NCBI GenBank assembly: GCA_947500525.1
Contig: CANMSH010000003.1
Location: 434,001-498,000, forward strand
Direction of reading: 5' to 3'
Length of the DNA: 64,000 nt
Source of the DNA: an uncultured Flavobacteriaceae bacterium
GTDB taxonomy: Bacteria > Bacteroidota > Bacteroidia > Flavobacteriales > Flavobacteriaceae
The translations under genes and the position numbers were made by a program. The notes under the pieces are model-generated. The model was not told the DNA's origin, ran no database searches, and saw only the letters and a program-made list of their open reading frames with translations. This document shows, in pieces, positions 53,713 to 61,402 of the stretch; position 1 is the first letter of the stretch, and every line of letters begins with the position of its first letter.

Positions 53713-54309
53713 TTAGATGTCTAAGTTTTGAATAAATCTTCTACCCTCTACCTTGATTACGAAGGTGTAAACACCTTTCGCTGAAGTAGAAAAATCATAG
53801 ATTTTTCCTAAAACATCTCCTTCTTTTTCAATTTTCCCAGCATATATTGATTCTCCATTGTCTGCAAAGATTTCAACATTTAAAACCTCATTATTTACAG
53901 AAGCCTTAGAAACGTGTACATATTTCTTATTACTAACAAACACCACTGGTTTAAAAATACTCTCTTCTAATTCTTTATCGAAAGTAACAACAGAAGCCGT
54001 CACTTTAAAGGGAACAATTTTAATCTCTACGTCTTGTTCCATTTCAAAATAATAATTACCATTTGGTAGTGATGTTAAATCAAATCCTTTTGTATAATTA
54101 CCGTTTAACTGTATTGCTTCCTTATATAATATCAATCCATTTACATCTTTAATAGATAGAATTGAACCTTTCTTTACATCGTTAAAAGTTACATTCGTTC
54201 TTACTCTTTTCCCTTTGTTTGTGTTACCTGAAATCTCATTTCCGTAACTTACTGAAACACCTACTATTAGTGCTACAAGTACTAAACTTTTTCTAATTGT
54301 TGTTTTCAT
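53713..54309 (-). CDS. Secreted beta-rich protein of unknown function
   Basis: A 198-residue exported protein with a signal peptide (KSLVLVALIVGVSVSYG). The mature part contains two similar beta-rich halves: the first around GSILSIKDVNGLILYKEAI...GFDLTSLPNGNYYFEME, the second around NVEIFADNGESIYAGKI...YDFSTSAKGVYTFVIK. This resembles the Por-sorting-like and DUF3244-like beta-sandwiches common in Bacteroidota, although a complete T9SS C-terminal signal is not evident. Function cannot be assigned. It has a perfect -7 element in the divergent region shared with the AraC gene. Confidence 0.72.
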   Translation of the reverse strand: MKTTIRKSLVLVALIVGVSVSYGNEISGNTNKGKRVRTNVTFNDVKKGSILSIKDVNGLILYKEAIQLNGNYTKGFDLTSLPNGNYYFEMEQDVEIKIVPFKVTASVVTFDKELEESIFKPVVFVSNKKYVHVSKASVNNEVLNVEIFADNGESIYAGKIEKEGDVLGKIYDFSTSAKGVYTFVIKVEGRRFIQNLDI

Positions 54310-54338
54310 AATTTATTATTTTACATTATTAGACAAGG

Positions 54339-54346
54339 CAAAGGTA
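54339..54346 (-). promoter_or_regulatory. Candidate -7 element of the secreted protein gene
   Basis: TACCTTTG on the minus strand, a perfect TAnnTTTG, 30 bp before the start codon. No clear TTG at -33. Confidence 0.5.
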
Positions 54347-54468
54347 TAAGCAATCTACATGTCTAAAAACATCAGTTTTGACGAATTTATATACAAAATT
54401 AACATTAAGAAATTGTTAAGAGCCTATTTAGGTTAATTTAGCATATATTATTGTTAAATTACTACACA

Positions 54469-54495
54469 TTGATTATTTCTTATGATGTACCTTTG
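54469..54495 (+). promoter_or_regulatory. Candidate promoter of the AraC/cupin regulator
   Basis: TTG at 54469-54471 and TACCTTTG at 54488-54495 with a 16-bp spacer; the ATG lies 17 bp after the -7 box. Confidence 0.6.
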
Positions 54496-54512
54496 TAAAA
54501 AAACTGAGGATA

Positions 54513-55385
54513 ATGGCACTGCGAAAACCAGCTTTTGAAAAAGTAAGTCCAGAATTTGGGAGTTCTATTTTAGTCAAGCAACATACAGAGAAAAGGAAAA
54601 ATAGTCATATGTTTTGGCATTTCCATCCTGAAATAGAACTTGTTTATGTAAATAAAGGGCGTGGCAAGAGACACATTGGAAATCACTTGTCTTATTTTAA
54701 TAATAGTCAACTCATTTTAATTGGATCAAATTTACCGCACAATGGGTTTACGGATGGATTAACGGCAAAAGGTTCGGAAACCGTTGTACAGTTTAAACCA
54801 AATTTTCTAGGAGATACTTTTTTTACGCTCCCAGAAATGGCAAGTATATTAACCTTATTTGAGCGTGCTAAAAAAGGCATTTTGTATCCTCCTGAAACGA
54901 AAAAGATATTGGGACCTCAAATAGAAAATCTAGCCACATTGGAAGGGTTTGAGCGTATTAACAAACTATTGGAAATATTACATGAACTTTCTTCGGCTGT
55001 AGACTATACTATATTAAACGCAGACGGTTTTGCTTTTGAGACAGAACCTCAAGACAGCACAAAGATTGATTTAATTTTTAAACATATCAACCATAATTTC
55101 CATCGTCATATTAGTTTAGATGAAATTGCAGATAAAGTAAGCATGACGGTCCCCGCATTTTGTCGATATTTTAAAAAAGCAACCGGAAAAACCTTCACGA
55201 AACTTGTGAATGAATATCGCGTTGTTCATGCCACGAAGTTATTATCTGAAAGTCAAAATAGTATTACTGATATATGCTTTGAATGCGGTTTTAATAATTT
55301 CTCACATTTCAACAAATTGTTTAAAGAATTTACAGGCAAGAGCGCTTCAAAATATCGAAGCGAAATGAAGCGCATTATTCAATAA
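54513..55385 (+). CDS. AraC family regulator with N-terminal cupin domain
   Basis: A 290-residue cytosolic regulator. The N-terminal cupin (about 20-110; FWHFHPEIELVYVNKGRGKRHIGNHL) would bind a small ligand, probably a sugar or sugar-like compound. The AraC DNA-binding domain is about 185-290, with two helix-turn-helix motifs (SLDEIADKVSMTVPAFCRYFKKATGK and SITDICFECGFNNFSHFNKLFKEFTGK). Ligand and target genes are unknown and no carbohydrate operon is adjacent. It has a good promoter, and is convergent with sppA (9 bp). Confidence 0.92.
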   Translation: MALRKPAFEKVSPEFGSSILVKQHTEKRKNSHMFWHFHPEIELVYVNKGRGKRHIGNHLSYFNNSQLILIGSNLPHNGFTDGLTAKGSETVVQFKPNFLGDTFFTLPEMASILTLFERAKKGILYPPETKKILGPQIENLATLEGFERINKLLEILHELSSAVDYTILNADGFAFETEPQDSTKIDLIFKHINHNFHRHISLDEIADKVSMTVPAFCRYFKKATGKTFTKLVNEYRVVHATKLLSESQNSITDICFECGFNNFSHFNKLFKEFTGKSASKYRSEMKRIIQ

Positions 55386-55394
55386 TGTGTCTGG

Positions 55395-57167
55395 TTATTT
55401 TATTTCTAGAAGAAATGGCATTCTAGCTTGAATTCCCTTTAAATCTAAATATCCCTTCATATTCTTGTACATATTGTAATTATCAATACCGAGTTCTTCC
55501 TTCAACAATTTTTCTTTAGTCTTCGCTGAAATAGAAAACGGACTAAAAGTATCTTGAAAATCAACTTTAAATCTAGGATAATTAGTCGTTCTATACGTTT
55601 CTATCTCTGCTAGTTCTGCGGCCATCTTTATGGCATCTTCTAAACTTCCTAATTTATCTACTAAACCATTCTCAAATGCTTCGGTGCCTGTCCAAACTCT
55701 ACCTTGTGCAATATTATCTACTTCTTCTGGGGTCATTCCTCTACCTTGTGCGACTCTGTTTACAAAAGTCGAGTAAACATCTTTAACACCTTCTTCCGTT
55801 ACATTACGAAAATCCTCTGACATGGGTTCAAAAAGACTATATCCAACAGATTGCTTGTTGGTACCAACTTGCTCGGCATTGATCCCAATATTATCAGCAA
55901 ATTTATTGATATTCGGTATCATACCGAAAACACCAATAGAACCGGTTATTGTCGTCGGTTCAGCAACAATAGAATCAGCATTACAAGCAATATAATAACC
56001 TCCAGAGGCTGCTAAATTACCCATAGAAACAACTAACGGTTTTTCTTTTTTCGCTAATTCTAATTCTCTCCAAATCAAATCTGAAGCTAAAGCACTACCA
56101 CCTGGAGAGTTTACACGCAAAACAATTGCTTTTACTCTCTTATCTTTTGTTACTTTTCGCAAAGCTTCTGTCATTTTACCCTGACCAATATAGCTATGAT
56201 CTCCGTCACCGTACATAATATTGCCTTGAGCATATAAAACTGCTATTTTATCTGTTGCAGAAGACTTGATTCTTCCTTTTCCTGAAGAAATATAATCATT
56301 AATGGTAACCGTGTTTAGCTTATCAGTAGAATCTAAGTCGGCTAGGGTCTTTAATTTATCTTCATACTGATCAAAATACAACTGAGCATCAATCATACTA
56401 TTTTCAAGGGCCAATGACGGTGTTCTTAAAAGTAAGTCATCTGCAATTTTATTGATTTCTTCATCTGATTTATTTCTACTCTCCCCAATATCTGTGACCA
56501 TTTCACTCCAAATTGAGTTCAAAAAAGAAGAAATTTGCTCTCTATTGGCGTCACTCATTTCATTAGATAAAAAAGGCTCTACTGCACTCTTGTATTTACC
56601 ATGACGTATGATTTCCATTTTTACCCCATATTTATCTTCAAAGTCTTTGAAATATAATATCTCGCTTGACAAACCTTTAAACTCACCTGCACCAACCGGA
56701 TTCATATAAATCGAATCGGCTACTGAACTCAAGTAATAATTTTTCTGAGTAAAAACATCTGCATAGGCAACAATAAACTTACCTGATTCTTTAAACTCCA
56801 ATAATTTATTTCGAATAGTTTGTGTTTGGGAAATACCAGCATTCACAAAAAGAGTATTGATACTAATTCCTTTAATGTTGTCGTCAGTCTTGGCATTTTC
56901 TATGGCATTAATAATTTCATGCATTTCTAACACATCACTATCACTACTTCCCAAAAAACTAGCAAAAGGGTCAGTTACACTATAATCATCAACAATAGCA
57001 TTCTCTAAATTCAATTCTAAAATCGAGTTATTCTTAACAACCACTGCAGCTTCTTCACCAAATGAGGATGCCGAAGCACTTACAAAGGCTAAAAACACTA
57101 AAAACATAATACCTCCAGCAATAAATACTCCTAGTATAACCGCCAATAATTCTCTTAAAAATGTCAT
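55395..57167 (-). CDS. sppA: Signal peptide peptidase SppA, 67-kDa type (protease IV)
   Basis: A 590-residue membrane-bound S49 serine protease of the double-domain type. An N-terminal membrane anchor (LLAVILGVFIAGGIMFLVFLAF) precedes two S49-like halves. The general-base Lys is in HGKYKSAVEPFL in the first half, and the nucleophile Ser is in GNLAASGGYYIACNAD in the second; these match Lys209 and Ser409 of E. coli SppA. It degrades cleaved signal peptides in the inner membrane. It is convergent with the AraC gene and divergent from folK-dNK. Confidence 0.95.
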   Translation of the reverse strand: MTFLRELLAVILGVFIAGGIMFLVFLAFVSASASSFGEEAAVVVKNNSILELNLENAIVDDYSVTDPFASFLGSSDSDVLEMHEIINAIENAKTDDNIKGISINTLFVNAGISQTQTIRNKLLEFKESGKFIVAYADVFTQKNYYLSSVADSIYMNPVGAGEFKGLSSEILYFKDFEDKYGVKMEIIRHGKYKSAVEPFLSNEMSDANREQISSFLNSIWSEMVTDIGESRNKSDEEINKIADDLLLRTPSLALENSMIDAQLYFDQYEDKLKTLADLDSTDKLNTVTINDYISSGKGRIKSSATDKIAVLYAQGNIMYGDGDHSYIGQGKMTEALRKVTKDKRVKAIVLRVNSPGGSALASDLIWRELELAKKEKPLVVSMGNLAASGGYYIACNADSIVAEPTTITGSIGVFGMIPNINKFADNIGINAEQVGTNKQSVGYSLFEPMSEDFRNVTEEGVKDVYSTFVNRVAQGRGMTPEEVDNIAQGRVWTGTEAFENGLVDKLGSLEDAIKMAAELAEIETYRTTNYPRFKVDFQDTFSPFSISAKTKEKLLKEELGIDNYNMYKNMKGYLDLKGIQARMPFLLEIK

Positions 57168-57299
57168 TCGTTTATTATTTTATTAAGTAAGTCTTATTTT
57201 AAATGAATCCGTTACATATGACTTCTTAAAATGTTCATAAATTTAAAGATGTAAATATAAACTTTTATTGCCTGATTTTATTTTCTTTGCCTATATAAG

Positions 57300-58430
57300 A
57301 TGAAGATTCAACGCACTACATATCTATCATTGGGATCTAATAAGGGAAATACTCTTAAAAACTTGCAATTGGCTTGTAATGAGATTGCTCAAAAAATAGG
57401 TAGAATAATTCGAATTTCATCGGTTTATAAAACGGCTCCTTGGGGTTTTGAAAGTGAAGACTTTTTAAATATTTGTATAGAAGTGTCAACAAATTTAACT
57501 CCTGAGAAACTCCTCAAAACTGTGCTAGCGATAGAAACTAATATGGGTAGAAAGCGGCAGGTATCTAAAGAGTATAGCGCCAGAGTTATAGATATAGACA
57601 TTCTACTTTTTGATGATGAAATCATTTTTCATGAAAATTTAAAAGTACCGCACCCAAATATGTTGGAACGAAAGTTTGTCTTGGTACCTCTCACAGAAAT
57701 TGCATCTAACTTAAAACATCCTATTGCGAAAAAAACAATATTGATGTGTTTACAAAGCTGTACTGATACCTCTGATATCGAAAAAACCGACTTGCAACTA
57801 CAACGACCTATATCGATCGTTGATAAATTTAATTACATCGCGATCGAAGGAAATATTGGAGCTGGTAAAACCACCTTGGCGAAAATGATTGGTGATGACT
57901 TTAACGCAAAGTTGGTATTGGAGCGTTTTGCTGACAATCCTTTTTTACCAAAATTTTACGAAGATAAAGATCGCTATGCTTTTCCATTAGAAATGAGTTT
58001 TTTAGCCGATCGGTATTCTCAACTATCGGATGATTTGGCACAATTTGATCTCTTTAAAAACTTTATCGTTTCTGACTATTATATTTTTAAATCTCTCATT
58101 TTCGCTCAAGTCACCTTGGCGAAAGAAGAATATGTGTTATATCGACGGATGTTTGATATTATGTATAAAGAAATTACAAAGCCAGACCTCTACGTTTATT
58201 TATACCAAAACACAGAACGCTTATTGAAGAACATAAAAAAAAGAGGGCGAGATTATGAACAAAACATTGCGAGTGAGTATTTAGAAAAAATACACCAAGG
58301 TTATTCTGGATTTATTAAAACCGAACAAAATTTGAACACCTTAATTATAGATGTTTCGTCACTCGATTTTGTAAATAACACGGCTGATTACGATTATATT
58401 ATCAAGCAAATTAATGAAGTTGATATTTAA
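57300..58430 (+). CDS. folK: Fusion of HPPK (FolK) and deoxynucleoside kinase
   Basis: A 376-residue two-domain protein. Residues 1-155 are 2-amino-4-hydroxy-6-hydroxymethyldihydropteridine pyrophosphokinase: YLSLGSNKGNTLKNL, PWGFESEDFLNICI, RVIDIDILLFDD with the Mg-binding Asp residues, and VPHPNMLERKFVLVPL. Residues 177-376 are a deoxynucleoside kinase: P-loop EGNIGAGKTT (183-192), LERFADNPF and SFLADRY. The first half makes the pterin pyrophosphate for folate synthesis, and the second phosphorylates salvaged deoxynucleosides. Both halves look catalytically intact. The fusion joins the two precursor routes to dTMP synthesis and is known to me from other flavobacteria. It is divergent from sppA. 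Confidence 0.93.
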   Translation: MKIQRTTYLSLGSNKGNTLKNLQLACNEIAQKIGRIIRISSVYKTAPWGFESEDFLNICIEVSTNLTPEKLLKTVLAIETNMGRKRQVSKEYSARVIDIDILLFDDEIIFHENLKVPHPNMLERKFVLVPLTEIASNLKHPIAKKTILMCLQSCTDTSDIEKTDLQLQRPISIVDKFNYIAIEGNIGAGKTTLAKMIGDDFNAKLVLERFADNPFLPKFYEDKDRYAFPLEMSFLADRYSQLSDDLAQFDLFKNFIVSDYYIFKSLIFAQVTLAKEEYVLYRRMFDIMYKEITKPDLYVYLYQNTERLLKNIKKRGRDYEQNIASEYLEKIHQGYSGFIKTEQNLNTLIIDVSSLDFVNNTADYDYIIKQINEVDI

Positions 58431-58484
58431 AAACAGGAAGCAATTGCTGCGTCAAGCTTAATTTACTATAAACGTCTCCTTTTA

Positions 58485-58820
58485 CTATTCTTTCAAGAGC
58501 TCGAGCTTTTCAGCAAAATAAGCGCAAAAATCTCGCATTGTAGCCGTCATTTTCTCATCATTGGTCGCTCTGTAGAAAGTATCAGACATAGATAGCAATG
58601 TTTGGTGAAAAAAATGTTGCATTTCTTCTAATGGCATGTCTTTTGTCCATAAATCCATTTTCAAGGTTTCTTTTTTATTCGGATCCCAAACAGATATCAT
58701 GAATGCTTTTGTTTCTTCGTTATCAACACCACCATCTTTGGCATCCCAAGATAACTTTTCAGGAATTTTATTGTCGTCTAATTCGACTTTGAATTTGATT
58801 TCAGATGTATGTGCAGCCAT
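58485..58820 (-). CDS. gldC: Gliding motility protein GldC
   Basis: A 111-residue cytosolic protein matching GldC in length and content (SEIKFKVELDDNKIPEKLSWDA, FFHQTLLSMSDTFYRATND). In Flavobacterium johnsoniae, loss of gldC reduces gliding rather than abolishing it; its biochemical role is unknown. The start overlaps the gldB stop as TAATG, so the two are translationally coupled. No signal peptide or membrane segment is visible. Confidence 0.94.
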   Translation of the reverse strand: MAAHTSEIKFKVELDDNKIPEKLSWDAKDGGVDNEETKAFMISVWDPNKKETLKMDLWTKDMPLEEMQHFFHQTLLSMSDTFYRATNDEKMTATMRDFCAYFAEKLELLKE

Positions 58821-59788
58821 TATTTCGTTGGTTTATATTTTGATTTTTTATAGATGACTTCGTTTTCGGTACGAACCATTTGCTGTAAGTCTACCTTATT
58901 ATGTTTCATATATGATCTCACTATTTGCCATCCAAACCACGCTCCTATTTTGCCAGGAGATTCGTTGTCATTTGCCAAAAAGAATTTCGAAAAGGGAGCA
59001 TCCTCTATAAACCTACGTGATAACTCAGGGTCGGTGCTAAAAAGGTAGTCACTCTCAACGAAATATTTCCAAATATCAACATCATTTAACGCTGCCCACT
59101 CCATTTGCGCTTCAGTATATCCAATTTTATGGGCACGACTTACTTTAGGTAAAAAAGCATCAAGCATATACGTTGATTTTCCTTCTTGTATAATTCTTGA
59201 GATAAAGGTTCTATCATTGGTTCGAGGAATTTCTCTTTGTGCTAATTCTTTTGCCACCGTAACGGCCATATGGTCTTTGGTAAAGTTTCTTTTTATATAC
59301 TCCGGAAAATCAGCATAAATAGCACTCTCTTCACCAAGAAACGCATCTAAGGATACCAGTAACAAACTATCCGCATAAATTACGCGTCGTTCGTAATTCA
59401 CATTGGTAAGTAAGGTGATTATCGTGGGTTCTTGAAATCCTTTGTAGTAATATTTTACGTGTTTAAAAAGTGATGCTAAATTTTCTTTTTGATCATCAAA
59501 ATTTTTATATACTCCTTGGGTTTTTGCAAATAAATCTTGCTCATCCTTATCCTGCATTTTGGCTACCCATATACTATCTGGAGTAGCGGCAGGAAACAAC
59601 AACGGAAATTCACTTTTTAAATCTTCTAACTGGGTGACAGGTGTTGTATAAAAGGCCGTATCAAAACGTTTTACCTTTACGTCAACGTCTATATTTGAAA
59701 CATCAACTTCTAACTTATTTTCTTCTGCGCAAGAAAATAAAATGCTTAAACATAAAAAGAGTATATTATATTTATAAATCGCCTTCAC
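58820..59788 (-). CDS. gldB: Gliding motility lipoprotein GldB
   Basis: A 322-residue lipoprotein (lipobox ILFSC, Cys20) of the GldB family, required for gliding in F. johnsoniae and conserved in relatives. The mature sequence has the family landmarks KVKRFDTAFY, FPLLFPAATPDSIW, LLVSLDAFLG and GKIGAWFGWQIVRSYMK. Some conserved features recall peptidase-like or substrate-binding folds, but the mechanism is unknown. The start is GTG at 59788. Its promoter, with TAGTTTTG as -7, overlaps the divergent nadE promoter region; gldC follows with overlap. Confidence 0.94.
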   Translation of the reverse strand: MKAIYKYNILFLCLSILFSCAEENKLEVDVSNIDVDVKVKRFDTAFYTTPVTQLEDLKSEFPLLFPAATPDSIWVAKMQDKDEQDLFAKTQGVYKNFDDQKENLASLFKHVKYYYKGFQEPTIITLLTNVNYERRVIYADSLLLVSLDAFLGEESAIYADFPEYIKRNFTKDHMAVTVAKELAQREIPRTNDRTFISRIIQEGKSTYMLDAFLPKVSRAHKIGYTEAQMEWAALNDVDIWKYFVESDYLFSTDPELSRRFIEDAPFSKFFLANDNESPGKIGAWFGWQIVRSYMKHNKVDLQQMVRTENEVIYKKSKYKPTK

Positions 59789-59806
59789 AATTTTTAGATT
59801 TTTTAG

Positions 59807-59814
59807 TATTTTCG
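59807..59814 (+). promoter_or_regulatory. Candidate -7 element of nadE
   Basis: TATTTTCG is a one-base variant of TAnnTTTG, 32 bp before the nadE ATG. It lies 9 bp from the gldB -7 element on the other strand, so the two divergent promoters would overlap. Confidence 0.35.
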
Positions 59815-59823
59815 CTTCAACGA

Positions 59824-59831
59824 CAAAACTA
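59824..59831 (-). promoter_or_regulatory. Candidate -7 element of gldBC
   Basis: TAGTTTTG on the minus strand, a perfect TAnnTTTG, 35 bp before the gldB GTG start. Confidence 0.45.
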
Positions 59832-59846
59832 CTAAATTGTTTCGCA

Positions 59847-60638
59847 ATGCATACAGAAAAAGTTACAAAACATATTGTTAAATGGTTAAAAGATTACGCT
59901 ACAAATGCCAAAGTGAATGGTTTTGTTGTAGGGGTATCTGGTGGAATTGATTCTGCGGTGACTTCATCGCTTTGCGCCGAAACTGGTTTTGATGTATTAT
60001 GCCTTGAAATGCCTATTCATCAAGGACAAAATCAGGTAAATAGAGCAAAAGAACATATTGCACAATTAAAAGAGCGTTATGACAATGTGCGTTCTCAAAA
60101 TGTAGATCTTACTGCTGCTTTTGATGTTTTAAAAGACACTTTCCCTACAGATGGTGCTAAAGATAAAGTAGATCTCTCTTTAGGAAATACGAGAGCTCGT
60201 TTACGAATGACAACGTTGTATTATTTTGCGGGCATTAACGGGTATTTGGTTTGCGGTACTGGAAACAAAGTGGAAGATTTTGGCGTTGGATTCTACACAA
60301 AATATGGTGATGGAGGCGTTGATTTGAGTCCGATTGCTGATTTGATGAAATCAGAAGTATATGCCGTGGGTAAGTACTTAAAAGTACCAGCTTCTATATT
60401 AATAGCAAAACCTACGGATGGTTTGTTTGGTGATTCTCGTACTGATGAAGATCAAATTGGTGCGACTTATGACGAACTAGAGTGGGCCATGTACAGAGCC
60501 GATGAAGGAAAGACCGCTGATGATTTTGAAGGTAGAGAACAACGTGTAATGGAAATTTACACCTGGCGAAATAAGGCCAACAAACATAAAATGGATCCTA
60601 TTCCGGTTTGTGTGATTCCGAAGGAACTGAAGCGTTAG
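59847..60638 (+). CDS. nadE: NH3-dependent NAD+ synthetase
   Basis: A 263-residue NadE without the glutaminase domain, so ammonia is the nitrogen donor for amidation of deamido-NAD+. The ATP pyrophosphatase P-loop is VVGVSGGIDSAVTSSL; NTRARLRMTTLYYFA, CGTGNKVEDFGVGFYTKYGDGGVD and KPTDGLFGDSRTDEDQIG are conserved active-site segments. Its neighbours on the other side are gldB and gldC, a combination I recall from other flavobacteria. The 3' end overlaps the convergent gene by 41 bp. Confidence 0.96.
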   Translation: MHTEKVTKHIVKWLKDYATNAKVNGFVVGVSGGIDSAVTSSLCAETGFDVLCLEMPIHQGQNQVNRAKEHIAQLKERYDNVRSQNVDLTAAFDVLKDTFPTDGAKDKVDLSLGNTRARLRMTTLYYFAGINGYLVCGTGNKVEDFGVGFYTKYGDGGVDLSPIADLMKSEVYAVGKYLKVPASILIAKPTDGLFGDSRTDEDQIGATYDELEWAMYRADEGKTADDFEGREQRVMEIYTWRNKANKHKMDPIPVCVIPKELKR

Positions 60639-61365
60639 TTTTTAACTTTTCGTAACGTTCATACCAACTCCTTTGAACTTTTCTAAACATTTGAGGATCT
60701 AATAGTAATTTTTCAGTAGTACTTGGTCTTACGGTTGAAGAAAAATAAAAATTTCCATTCTTATGTAGAATTATTATTGAATACATATCTACACCCTTCC
60801 CAAAGATTTTTTGTAGCAACAAATTCTCATCTTTATACCACTTTACTTGACTCTTAGAAATTGGATAGTCATTTTCACGATTATAAAAATTATAGAGTTC
60901 GGCATTTTTTATTCGCCAATATCTTTCTTTCATTTTCCTAAGACCACTCTTGAAATGCTTAAAACTCCCAATACTTCTAAAACTACTTGGAATTTTAGAT
61001 CCCGTCTTGTTAATAACAACGTAATTCTTCTTAACCATGTTCTTAACAACGGGTAAGGAGTCATAATAATGTATTACCCAAATCTTACTGGTATCTAATT
61101 TGTATTTCTTTTTAAAAAATTTATTCAGTTGCTTTTTTTTCTCAAATCCAATATCTCCAAAAAACTCTCTAAATTTTAGTTTCTTATAATCGATAGTATC
61201 TGATGTATAATGTGTATAATAGAATAACTTTGATTCCAACCTTCTTTCGAACTCAGCCGAACTTATTTCTTTATAATTCTCATCAACATAAGTTAGTTTT
61301 TTAGTTTGGGCTGTGCCGCCTAAAATTGACAAGGAGAAAAAAACAAAAAATAATAGCTTCTTCAT
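60598..61365 (-). CDS. Secreted protein of unknown function (255 aa)
   Basis: The ATG at 61365 (MKKLLFFVFFSLSILGGTAQ) gives a clear signal peptide; the ORF track's start is 9 codons upstream. The mature part is Lys- and Tyr-rich (FRSIGSFKHFKSGLRKMKERY, KNGNFYFSSTVRPSTTEK) with no motif that I recognise. It is 37 bp downstream of dnaG and probably in the same operon as dnaG and clpX. Its last 41 bp overlap the 3' end of the convergent nadE. Confidence 0.75.
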   Translation of the reverse strand: MKKLLFFVFFSLSILGGTAQTKKLTYVDENYKEISSAEFERRLESKLFYYTHYTSDTIDYKKLKFREFFGDIGFEKKKQLNKFFKKKYKLDTSKIWVIHYYDSLPVVKNMVKKNYVVINKTGSKIPSSFRSIGSFKHFKSGLRKMKERYWRIKNAELYNFYNRENDYPISKSQVKWYKDENLLLQKIFGKGVDMYSIIILHKNGNFYFSSTVRPSTTEKLLLDPQMFRKVQRSWYERYEKLKTNASVPSESHKPE

Positions 61366-61402
61366 AAACGGCTTTAAGTATTGAAACATCAAAAATGACT
61401 TC

